From Candidatus Brachybacter algidus (GTDB lineage Bacteria > Bacteroidota > Bacteroidia > Chitinophagales > Saprospiraceae), in assembly GCA_016711705.1 (NCBI GenBank), contig JADJSK010000005.1:124001-188000 (forward strand): a stretch of 64,000 nt of DNA. The letters are read 5' to 3'. The position numbers and the translations under genes are program-made. The stretch's first letter is position 1. Every line of letters starts with the position of its first letter. Shown piece by piece: positions 43,700 through 51,825 of this stretch. The notes below the pieces were generated by a model. The model saw only the letters and a list, made by a program, of their open reading frames with translations. It did no database searches and was not told where the DNA came from.

Positions 43700-44515
43700 A
43701 TGAATTACTCTAAAGATATTTTCAGTTTAGGTGCAATTTTGATAATTCTTTTATTAAGAGTGTGGTTTTTTATTAACTGTTCAATTTTGCCAATATATAT
43801 TACATTGCCTTTTTTACTTTTTCTAAATATGATAGCAGTTTCTATTAAACATAATCATATCCACATTTCTGTATTCAGAATGAAGATCACAAACATTATT
43901 TTCGATCAGATATTGAATTTATTAACAGGAACTTCAACATCATCAGTCAAAATCATTCACGTCATTAACCATCATTCCCACAATAACAATGAATTAGATT
44001 GGGGGCAAACTTCCCAATCTGGACAAGGCCGTTTATTATATTCTTTTATGGCATATACCATTTTTACACCATTTGCATTTTTCAAGGGTAAATCAGACTG
44101 GGTGAGAAAGCATGTTAATCATCCATTGGTAAGATATATGAGATTGGAAATGTATATTATTCTGTCCATTTACATAATATTATGTTTTGCGGACCCCATA
44201 GCTTGCATATTGACTGTTATTTTACCTTTTATAATGTTACAGGGTGTGCTCACCTCATTTAATTTCCTTCAACATTTTGAATGCGAAACCGGTAATGAGA
44301 TGAATTCTTCACGAAATATCACAGGAAGTCTATTTAATTTACTTTATTTCAATGTAGGTTATCATACGGTACATCATCTATATCCAAAGCTTCATTGGAG
44401 TAAATTCCCTGAAGTTTTTGACAAAATTAGAAATGAAATTAAAAAAGAACTTAATCACCAGGGCTTCTGGAGTGCACTGAGATATGTAGTATTTAGTAAA
44501 TCAAGATTGAATTAG
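43700..44515 (+). CDS. membrane fatty acid desaturase-like diiron enzyme 1
   Basis: 271-aa integral-membrane enzyme with the three histidine boxes of the desaturase/hydroxylase superfamily: KHNHIH (about residue 54), HVINHHSHNN (about 91) and the C-terminal GYHTVHHLYPKLHW (about 217). Membrane segments lie at about 8-50, 115-130 and 148-185. It starts 3 bp after the preceding stop. Such enzymes use O2 and a diiron centre to insert double bonds, hydroxyls or triple bonds into lipid chains; the substrate cannot be told from sequence. An electron donor may be encoded elsewhere. Confidence 0.85.
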   Translation: MNYSKDIFSLGAILIILLLRVWFFINCSILPIYITLPFLLFLNMIAVSIKHNHIHISVFRMKITNIIFDQILNLLTGTSTSSVKIIHVINHHSHNNNELDWGQTSQSGQGRLLYSFMAYTIFTPFAFFKGKSDWVRKHVNHPLVRYMRLEMYIILSIYIILCFADPIACILTVILPFIMLQGVLTSFNFLQHFECETGNEMNSSRNITGSLFNLLYFNVGYHTVHHLYPKLHWSKFPEVFDKIRNEIKKELNHQGFWSALRYVVFSKSRLN

Positions 44516-44517
44516 TG

Positions 44518-45492
44518 ATGAATAATGAGTTAAATGCTATTTATGATAAAACTGCTAAAATTATGCAAGCTAAAAAATATAGATTCACAATCACCAAATC
44601 CATAGGCATCATTCTTTGGCAATTGACTTTTTCCACCATTTCAATTTATCTTTCTTTCTCAGATAATATAGTGATTTGGATTAGTGGACAAATATTGCTG
44701 TCAATTAATATGTTACAATGGTTTTTTCTGATGCATGAACTCGCTCATCAGAGTCTATTCCCCAATGAAAAAGTGAATGCCATCATTGGGCATGTTGCCT
44801 CTTTATTTTGTCTCATTCCATTTTTTCCATGGGATTATATCCATCAATCTCATCACAAATGGACGGGATGGCGTGAATTTGACCCTACCATACCAGATAT
44901 TACATTTGAAGAATTAAAACCACATCAAATATCCATAATTAACTTTTGTTGGAAATTCTGGATACCCATATTTGCGATTAATTATACTATTCAGACTTTC
45001 TATAGCTTAAATAAATTAAACAAACTTTACCCTAAAGCCAATCAGAAAATCAACAATGTATTTAGTATAAGTTTTATTGTAATAGTTTATTTAACTGCAA
45101 CAATAGTGTTAGGTTTTCTATTTTTGAAGATCTGGCTTCTGGCATTTTTTATATTTGTTTCTATTTCAGATCCGATGCTTTTAAGTCAGCATACACACCT
45201 AGATTATAACGATATAAATACGGACCAGATTAAACCGGTAAAATTTATCGAACAACCACTTTATACAAGAAGTGTCAGGTATCCATTCTTTATTGAAAAA
45301 TATCTTTTTTATTTCAGCTCAAGACACGGGCTTCATCATCAATTTCCCTGGGTACCTTTCTACTACCTGAATCAAGTAGCCGATACAGAAGAAAATACAA
45401 TATTCTGGACAGATTGGGTGAGAGTAGCAAAATCTATTCCAGCACACAAACTCATTTTTCAATCATTCAAAGACACAGGAATTAAATTATGA
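44518..45492 (+). CDS. membrane fatty acid desaturase-like diiron enzyme 2
   Basis: 324 aa from the ATG at 44518, two bases after the previous stop (GTG at 44515 is also possible). Histidine boxes: HELAHQ (about residue 77), HQSHHKWTG (about 112) and HGLHHQFPWVPFYYL (about 277). Box spacing and flanking text differ from the first desaturase (the WTGW-EFDPT segment recalls acyl-lipid desaturases), so it is not a recent duplicate. A 214-bp gap follows, which may hold a second promoter. Confidence 0.87.
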   Translation: MNNELNAIYDKTAKIMQAKKYRFTITKSIGIILWQLTFSTISIYLSFSDNIVIWISGQILLSINMLQWFFLMHELAHQSLFPNEKVNAIIGHVASLFCLIPFFPWDYIHQSHHKWTGWREFDPTIPDITFEELKPHQISIINFCWKFWIPIFAINYTIQTFYSLNKLNKLYPKANQKINNVFSISFIVIVYLTATIVLGFLFLKIWLLAFFIFVSISDPMLLSQHTHLDYNDINTDQIKPVKFIEQPLYTRSVRYPFFIEKYLFYFSSRHGLHHQFPWVPFYYLNQVADTEENTIFWTDWVRVAKSIPAHKLIFQSFKDTGIKL

Positions 45493-45706
45493 ATACATGA
45501 TTTTGAAGATACAATAAAATGGTAGAAGGATGATGTTAAATTGCAGATGGTACTTAGTTGACTGATTCATAATTTTCCTTTGATTAGGACAAATTTTCTT
45601 TTTATTGCTAAGGGCCATCTAAATTTTACAATCTAACATCTAACATTTAGTTTAAGATTCAAATTTATAATAAAAAAAAACTAATTTGCTTAATGAAACT
45701 TCAGTT

Positions 45707-46750
45707 ATGAATATGTACCATTCTTCCGGAGATCTTGTAAACAGCTGGTATGCTGCCGGACTCGCCTCTTCATTTCAAAAAGAAAAAACTCTTAAAGTCG
45801 AATTATTCGAGATCCCTTTGGTCTGCTGGAGAAAATCAGATGGAAGTGTCGTTGCATTATTGGATAAATGCAACCATAGGAATGCCCCCTTGAGTGAAGG
45901 TAAAATAGTGCATGATTGTGTCGTGTGTCCATACCACGGATGGACTTATGATGGCAGTGGACAATGTGTTCAGATACCTTCAGAAGGACCGCATACTGAA
46001 AGAATTCCTCAGAAAAAAGTAGAATATTTTCCCACAAGAGAAGCTCACGGCTTGGTTTGGATATGGATGGGAAGGGATACAGCACCCGACAAAGAACCAT
46101 TCCCTATGCCTATGATGATACAGGAAAAATGGCACAGTTATTATATGGTAACCCATTTTGAGAATAATGTCACTGACCTGGTTGAAAATTTTATGGATGT
46201 ACCGCACACGATATATGTACACAAAGGATGGTTTCGTGATCGAAAACAAATCAGGATCGGAGCCACAGTGGAGCGCACAGCCGACAGTGTTTTGGTGACT
46301 TATGATCAATCCAATGATTCCATAGGTTTCAACGGTCGTCTCGTCAATCCAAAAAAACTCCCAATGAAACATACGGACAATTTCTACATGCCCAATAACA
46401 CCAGAGTAGACTATATATTTGGAGAAGAAGAAAGAGGTTTTATCATTACAAGCACTTGTTCGCCGGTCAAACCATTTTCGACGATCGTTTATACACTCAT
46501 CACTTATAAATTTGGTTGGTTGACACCCATTGCCCGACTAGGCTTGAATGCATACACGAGGAAGGTGATCAACCAGGATGTCTGGATCATGAAACTCCAC
46601 GGAGAGAACATCAGACAGCTTGGCCAGTCAGATTACAGATCTACCCAATGTGATACGATGCATTTGTATATCGAATCTTTGAGAAAAGCAGCTGAGAAAG
46701 GAGATAGAATCCCCGGGCCAATCACCAAAGAAATTGAATTCTGGGTATAA
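45707..46750 (+). CDS. Rieske-type non-heme iron oxygenase
   Basis: 347 aa from the ATG at 45707 (a TTG at 45686 is in frame but poor). The Rieske [2Fe-2S] motif CNHRNAPL ... CVVCPYHGW lies at about residues 55-80, preceded by NSWYAAGLAS, typical of the pheophorbide oxygenase/vanillate demethylase/DAF-36 branch. The mononuclear iron site is in VENFMDVPHTIYVH (about 158-171). The C-terminal part has the usual W-rich helix. It is probably a mono-oxygenase or desaturase on a ring or polycyclic substrate. It starts the second half of the cluster, 9 bp before a radical SAM gene. Confidence 0.9.
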   Translation: MNMYHSSGDLVNSWYAAGLASSFQKEKTLKVELFEIPLVCWRKSDGSVVALLDKCNHRNAPLSEGKIVHDCVVCPYHGWTYDGSGQCVQIPSEGPHTERIPQKKVEYFPTREAHGLVWIWMGRDTAPDKEPFPMPMMIQEKWHSYYMVTHFENNVTDLVENFMDVPHTIYVHKGWFRDRKQIRIGATVERTADSVLVTYDQSNDSIGFNGRLVNPKKLPMKHTDNFYMPNNTRVDYIFGEEERGFIITSTCSPVKPFSTIVYTLITYKFGWLTPIARLGLNAYTRKVINQDVWIMKLHGENIRQLGQSDYRSTQCDTMHLYIESLRKAAEKGDRIPGPITKEIEFWV

Positions 46751-46759
46751 ATAATAATT

Positions 46760-48388
46760 ATGAAAAAGAAAATTTGCATCATCACCGGTGGATTACTTAA
46801 TGTGCATGAAAGTTCGGCATGGAATGCCATTAGAAAACAAATATCTCAACTTAGTCAAGGAAATCACAGATGGCTGGAGCTAAAGATAAAATTACTGAGC
46901 GCAGAGCCGATCTTACTGTCACGAATGACTAAAAAATCCGAAAAAGTAAAGGAATATTTCCTTAGCTCAGGTAATGAAAATCTACCGGAACTTACAGAAG
47001 TGGTTCTCGCTGACGAATTGTCAAAATTGAATGTGCCATTTGAGATATTGACATATGATGATCTGTTTAGCCACACTAAAAAAGCCGACTTCATTCTTTC
47101 ATCTTGTGACGTTGTATTTGCCTCAAGTACTTTATTACATGATCTTTCCGAAGCCATGCCCTTGCTTACCAGGATCAAAAAGCACAATGTTAAAATCGTT
47201 CTGGGAGGAGCATTGACAGGAAGTTTATATAAATGCTGGCCAGGGGATCCGATGGTAGATATTTTAGCTATAGGATATGGTGAATTTTTAGTTCCCCATC
47301 TTGTAGATTGGATGTACAACGGTTATGAGCAACTGACCAGCCCACCCCAAGGGAAATTATTAAAAAACGATCATACCATTTTTTTATTCAGCGGTTCACC
47401 TCTTGACAGAAATCTTGACAACTTACCTACACCTGACTGGCGGGTTGCTGAAAAATATCACAACAAAAGCTTTACTGAGATTTACTATGAAAGTGTAAGA
47501 GGTTGTCCATACCGGTGCAGCTTTTGCAACTATCCATACCTCTTTGATGATAATAAATTCAGGGTAAAAAGTGCGGAGAAAATGGCAGATGACTGGCAGT
47601 ATTATTCAGATCACGGTGTGAAATCCATCATCTGCTTAGATTCTTTATTTACGATGCCCAAAAAACGGCTGATCAAGTTTTGTGAATTATTAATTGAAAA
47701 AAATATCAACATCAAATGGGCTTGTTATGCCAGGGCAGATGATCTGTTGGAAGACGACGTTGTAGCATTGATGAAAAAAGCGGGAGTGAATCATCTTCAG
47801 ATAGGTTTGGAATCAGGTAATCAGGAACTACTCGATGCGATGAATAAACAATGTACAGTGGATAAGAATCTGATTGCCATTCAAATGTGTAGGAAACACA
47901 ATATTACTAGTCTAGTTTCATTGATCGTTGGCTTTCCGGGAGAAACAGCCGAGACAATCAGAGAAACATATGAATTTATGAAAAAAGCCAAACCAGATTT
48001 TCATTTTCTGGCTACGTTCAGCGTGAGAGTGGAAGATGTGCCTGTCCTCAATGTTGAAAACAGGCAGAAGTTTGGCCTGCATACCATGAAAAATCCATTT
48101 ACATTTGCACCATATTGGAAACATAATACTATGAGCTGCAGCGAAGTGGGCGGTCACGTAAGGTATCTTAATGAACAACTATGCAATGAAAAAATATCCT
48201 TGGACGGTTCCGTATTTTATACCAATATTAGTCATTACGTCCCTTCGTACAGAGAGGATTTGCTCGAATTCCAGTTTCGCGCTATGAATGAACATAAGAT
48301 GTTTCGTCCACTTTTTGATTTGGCGCATCATTTTATAGACAAGAAACTAAAAAAGGATGTTATGAATTGGGAAAAAGATTTAAATTGA
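46760..48388 (+). CDS. radical SAM enzyme with B12-binding-like N-terminal domain
   Basis: 542-aa protein. The N-terminal half has a Rossmann-like cobalamin-binding-type domain (about 80-200, VVFASSTLLHD ... VKIVLGGALTGSLY ... ILAIGYGE) without the DxHxxG His ligand. The radical SAM core begins VRGCPYRCSFCNYPY (about residue 248) and contains LQIGLESGNQELLDAMNK and IVGFPGETAETI. This architecture is that of B12-dependent radical SAM methylases and cyclases, which act on unreactive carbons. The C-terminal 150 residues are family-specific. Confidence 0.9.
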   Translation: MKKKICIITGGLLNVHESSAWNAIRKQISQLSQGNHRWLELKIKLLSAEPILLSRMTKKSEKVKEYFLSSGNENLPELTEVVLADELSKLNVPFEILTYDDLFSHTKKADFILSSCDVVFASSTLLHDLSEAMPLLTRIKKHNVKIVLGGALTGSLYKCWPGDPMVDILAIGYGEFLVPHLVDWMYNGYEQLTSPPQGKLLKNDHTIFLFSGSPLDRNLDNLPTPDWRVAEKYHNKSFTEIYYESVRGCPYRCSFCNYPYLFDDNKFRVKSAEKMADDWQYYSDHGVKSIICLDSLFTMPKKRLIKFCELLIEKNINIKWACYARADDLLEDDVVALMKKAGVNHLQIGLESGNQELLDAMNKQCTVDKNLIAIQMCRKHNITSLVSLIVGFPGETAETIRETYEFMKKAKPDFHFLATFSVRVEDVPVLNVENRQKFGLHTMKNPFTFAPYWKHNTMSCSEVGGHVRYLNEQLCNEKISLDGSVFYTNISHYVPSYREDLLEFQFRAMNEHKMFRPLFDLAHHFIDKKLKKDVMNWEKDLN

Positions 48389-48392
48389 GAGT

Positions 48393-49145
48393 ATGATCAT
48401 AAAAGACGACCATTTATATTATATTCTGGTGCAAAAAGAGGACCTAAAAGAAGACGAAACTCATCGGATGTATGAATTGATGACTTCCAATTACAGTGAG
48501 GTTACACCCAAAATATTTCAAGAGGACCTGGACAAAAAACAATTAATCGGCTTAATAAAAGATGTGTCTGATCGTATTCAAGGATTCACAACTTATGCAG
48601 TAGATCCTGCTGGAACCGGAGGAAATGATCATCACATTATCTTTTCAGGGGATACTATTATCGACCCGCAACATTGGGGTACTCAAATATTAATGAAGGG
48701 TTGGTGCCATACGATAGGCCGTTTGATAGCCTCAGATAATAACAAAAACTGGTACTGGTATCTGTTATCAAAAGGTCATAGGACTTTTATGTATCTGCCC
48801 TTGTTTTTTAAGCATTATTATCCTTCTCCACTGCCTGCTGAAAATCATGATTGCCTTGCGGAAATAGCCGATATCACTTCCACAAAGCTTTATGGAGATA
48901 GCTGGAAAAAAGACTTGGGCATCATCCGCTTTGACAATTATCATAGTGCATTAAATACAGAGCTGGCAGATGCAACTTTCAAGAAAAGGAACAGCCCATT
49001 TGTTCGATTTTTTCTTGAACGCAATCCTGAGTTTCATAAAGGAGATGAGCTAGTCTGCATCGCTCATTTACATCCGGACAATCTCATCCGCACCGCAAGA
49101 GAATATATTCTTAAAGGAATGGAACACCCACTTGAACTAGCATGA
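48393..49145 (+). CDS. possible acyltransferase of GNAT-like fold, unknown
   Basis: 250-aa soluble protein. I do not recognise a named family. The pattern is GNAT-like: a strand-rich start, KDVSDRIQGFTTYAV, a central strand HIIFSGDTIIDPQHWG that fits the core strand before a CoA-binding helix, then ILMKGWCHTIGRLIAS. The canonical Q/RxxGxG/A loop is not clear. Its stop overlaps the GH3 start (ATGA), which strongly implies a linked role, perhaps transfer of the group activated by GH3. Confidence 0.55.
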   Translation: MIIKDDHLYYILVQKEDLKEDETHRMYELMTSNYSEVTPKIFQEDLDKKQLIGLIKDVSDRIQGFTTYAVDPAGTGGNDHHIIFSGDTIIDPQHWGTQILMKGWCHTIGRLIASDNNKNWYWYLLSKGHRTFMYLPLFFKHYYPSPLPAENHDCLAEIADITSTKLYGDSWKKDLGIIRFDNYHSALNTELADATFKKRNSPFVRFFLERNPEFHKGDELVCIAHLHPDNLIRTAREYILKGMEHPLELA

Positions 49146-50710
49146 TAAATTTTGCCCGAATCGTAAATAAATTATGGCTCAGTAGCCAGCGAAATGACCA
49201 TAAATACTTTATTCAAAATATTTCAAACGCATCCCACATTCAACAAGAATTATTGATGAAATATATTGGTCAAAATACCAATTCTGCTTTTGGTATTGAT
49301 CACGATTTTCGATGTATAGATTCTTATGAGCAATTTTGTGAAAAAGTACCCATAATTGAGGATTACTCAATGCTTGATTCTTATATTGACAGGATTAAAC
49401 TTGGCGAAAACAATATTCTTACAAAGGAAAAGGTTTTGTTTATGGAAACCACCTCGGGCACTTCAGCAGCCAGCAAATTCATCCCATATACAAGTTCATT
49501 AAGATCCGAATTTCAAAAAGCCTTGGCAGTTTGGATGACAGAAAGTCACCGTTTAAATCCTGAAGCATTCTCTGGAAAAGCTTATTGGTCCATTTCTCCA
49601 CCACTGAAATCGAATGGAATTACCTCGGGTGGGTTGCGCATCGGGATAGAATCTGACACCGAATATTTAAATCCATGGATGGCAAAATTGATGTCAATGG
49701 TATTGTCTGTTCCGGCCCAGAATATAAGAGCATCATCATCGGAGGAATTTTATATGGAATTATGCTCCCGTTTATTAGCTGATGAAAGCCTCAGTTTTAT
49801 ATCTGTTTGGAGTCCAAACTATTTTCTTCAGCTGCATAATTTTATATTAAAAAATCGCGAAGTTTTATTTAATAACAACTATTTATCGGAAAAAAGAAAA
49901 ACATACCTTTCTACCCTAGGGACTTCACTTCAGTGGAAAGAATTATTTCCGAATCTAATTTTAATCAGCTGCTGGACCGAGGCTCAGTCGGCTCTTTGGA
50001 TACCTGAATTAAAAAAATATGCAAAAGGAATCCAAATACAAGCAAAGGGGCTTTTGTCCACAGAAGGCGTTGTAACTACTCCATTTAATGATGGGAATAT
50101 ATTGTGTTATACATCTCACTTTTATGAATTCAGGGAAGTCGAAACACGCCAAATATTTTGTTGTCATGAATTAATTAAGGGGAGATCCTATGAGGTGATC
50201 CTTACAACGGGAGGGGGTTTATATAGATATGTGACCGGTGATGTGGTAAGTGTAACAGCACATGAACAACAATTGCCATATCTGAATTTCATAGGCAAGT
50301 CATCAGAAATTACGGACATGACGGGTGAAAAAATATCGGCGATTCATTTATACCCATTTCTTAATAAATTGATTTCTGACAAATTATTTGAAGTTTCAGG
50401 GCTCTTTCTCCATCCTGTAAAAGCAGATCACCAAATTCAATATGAATTAATTGTCGAAGCAGCATCTGAAAAATTTGTTGAAGAAATTAGATCAATTGTG
50501 GAAGAATTTTTATTGCAAAATCCATACTATCAACAAAGTAGAAATACAGGACAATTGAAACCACTAATTACAAAATATTTTCGCCCTGGATTGACAATTG
50601 AATTATCAAATTATTACAAAAAACAAAAAGAAATTAAGGATGGAGATGTGAAGTTACCCATCCTATTTCCATTTGGGTTTTTAGATGTATTTTTAAAGAA
50701 ATGGATATAA
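49142..50710 (+). CDS. GH3-family adenylating amide synthetase
   Basis: 522-aa acyl-adenylate-forming enzyme of the GH3 (auxin-responsive promoter) family, which joins carboxylic acids to amines or amino acids. ATP-binding segments: FMETTSGTSAASKFIPYT (about residues 98-115), LLSTEGVVTTPF (about 301) and YRYVTGDVV (about 360, the YxxxxGDxV motif). IGKSSEITDMTGEKIS marks the hinge to the C-terminal domain. Bacterial GH3 members occur mainly in specialised pathways. It lies between two acyltransferase-like genes with overlapping or touching ends (ATGA and TAAATG). Confidence 0.88.
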   Translation: MINFARIVNKLWLSSQRNDHKYFIQNISNASHIQQELLMKYIGQNTNSAFGIDHDFRCIDSYEQFCEKVPIIEDYSMLDSYIDRIKLGENNILTKEKVLFMETTSGTSAASKFIPYTSSLRSEFQKALAVWMTESHRLNPEAFSGKAYWSISPPLKSNGITSGGLRIGIESDTEYLNPWMAKLMSMVLSVPAQNIRASSSEEFYMELCSRLLADESLSFISVWSPNYFLQLHNFILKNREVLFNNNYLSEKRKTYLSTLGTSLQWKELFPNLILISCWTEAQSALWIPELKKYAKGIQIQAKGLLSTEGVVTTPFNDGNILCYTSHFYEFREVETRQIFCCHELIKGRSYEVILTTGGGLYRYVTGDVVSVTAHEQQLPYLNFIGKSSEITDMTGEKISAIHLYPFLNKLISDKLFEVSGLFLHPVKADHQIQYELIVEAASEKFVEEIRSIVEEFLLQNPYYQQSRNTGQLKPLITKYFRPGLTIELSNYYKKQKEIKDGDVKLPILFPFGFLDVFLKKWI

Positions 50711-51811
50711 ATGATTAAAATTCTGCCATATCATGAAGCATATGAAGCTGGCATTAAGGCATTATTTGCTATTCCTGTTTCGGGAGATCTGGTGCTGAGT
50801 CTTGAGCGGGAAGACAACTATTTCAAAGGTGCATTAATTCAAACAGAAGTTCCAAAAGTATTTCTATGCGTGGACAATGAGCAAGTCGTTGGTGTATTTA
50901 ATGTGGGTGAAAGAAGATCGATTGTAGATGGACTGGTGGTCTATGTACCATATTTTTGTGATCTGAGGATTCACCCTAATTATCAAAAAGGAACAATTTT
51001 ACTGAGGATCATAAAATTTGTAAATGAAGTTTGTACAGATCTGGACAATATGCCTGCTCTCACAATAGTTTTTTCTGATAATTACAGAATGATAGATATG
51101 ATCAACAGAAGATCAAAGTTTGATGGCAGTTCTATCCCCTTTTATCATGAAATAGCAACATTGAATACCTACATATTCAGGTGGAAGAAGACAAAGGAGC
51201 TTAATAATGCTGTAATCAAAGTCAGACAAGCAACCAAAGAGGATATTCACCAAATGATGCAACTGCAGTCACAGGTTGGAAAAAATGATTTTCATCCGTT
51301 TTATGATTTTGGTAATATTGGTGAGGATCCATATTATGAAGGGCTGAAGTTGTCCGATTATTATTTGGCTTTTAAAGAGGACACACTTTATGGCATTTGT
51401 GGCACCTGGGATATGTCTGATATCAAGCAAACTGTTGTAAAATCTTATTCAAGTCGTTTGAAATATATTAGGCCATTTTATAATTTTCTACTAGCCCGTT
51501 TTTTCTATTTTCCTTATTTGCCTCCTTCGGGATCGAGACTAAAAACCATCCAACTACATTCAATTTTGATTCGAGACAGAGAACCCCAAATATTTCGACA
51601 TTTGCTCAATTCTATTGCTACAATATCTTACTTGCCCAAAGACACAAGTCTTTTGTGTACAATAGATCAGCGTGATAGACTGAGTAAAGTTTTTTCGACT
51701 GTCCACAATAAGATTACAAAAGAAGGAAAAGCTTATCTCGTTAATAGAAAAAAGGAAATTAGACCTTATTTGGAAGGTGGATATTTATGTATTGATGCGG
51801 CGCGGATTTAA
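50711..51811 (+). CDS. GNAT-family acyltransferase-like protein, two-domain
   Basis: 366-aa protein with two GNAT-like halves. The first (about 1-155) has VVGVFNVGERRS and YFCDLRIHPNYQKGTILLRIIKF, a clear GNAT core with a modified acyl-CoA loop. The second (about 168-366) starts IKVRQATKEDIHQMMQL, a typical GNAT opening. The ATG directly follows the GH3 stop. It is probably the last cluster gene, since the next gene converges 14 bp away. Substrate unknown. Confidence 0.75.
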   Translation: MIKILPYHEAYEAGIKALFAIPVSGDLVLSLEREDNYFKGALIQTEVPKVFLCVDNEQVVGVFNVGERRSIVDGLVVYVPYFCDLRIHPNYQKGTILLRIIKFVNEVCTDLDNMPALTIVFSDNYRMIDMINRRSKFDGSSIPFYHEIATLNTYIFRWKKTKELNNAVIKVRQATKEDIHQMMQLQSQVGKNDFHPFYDFGNIGEDPYYEGLKLSDYYLAFKEDTLYGICGTWDMSDIKQTVVKSYSSRLKYIRPFYNFLLARFFYFPYLPPSGSRLKTIQLHSILIRDREPQIFRHLLNSIATISYLPKDTSLLCTIDQRDRLSKVFSTVHNKITKEGKAYLVNRKKEIRPYLEGGYLCIDAARI

Positions 51812-51825
51812 GAAGATAATTCAGA

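Noticed and set aside
45980..46372. 130-codon minus-strand frame inside the Rieske oxygenase gene
   Set aside because: Antisense shadow of a gene with clear iron-site motifs.
46864..47319. 151-codon minus-strand frame inside the radical SAM gene
   Set aside because: Antisense shadow; low-complexity Ser-rich translation.
40318..51811. Flexirubin/aryl polyene, carotenoid or PKS/NRPS cluster
   Set aside because: No ketosynthase, acyl carrier protein, phytoene synthase or adenylation-condensation modules are seen; the desaturase boxes and GH3 gene do not match those pathways.
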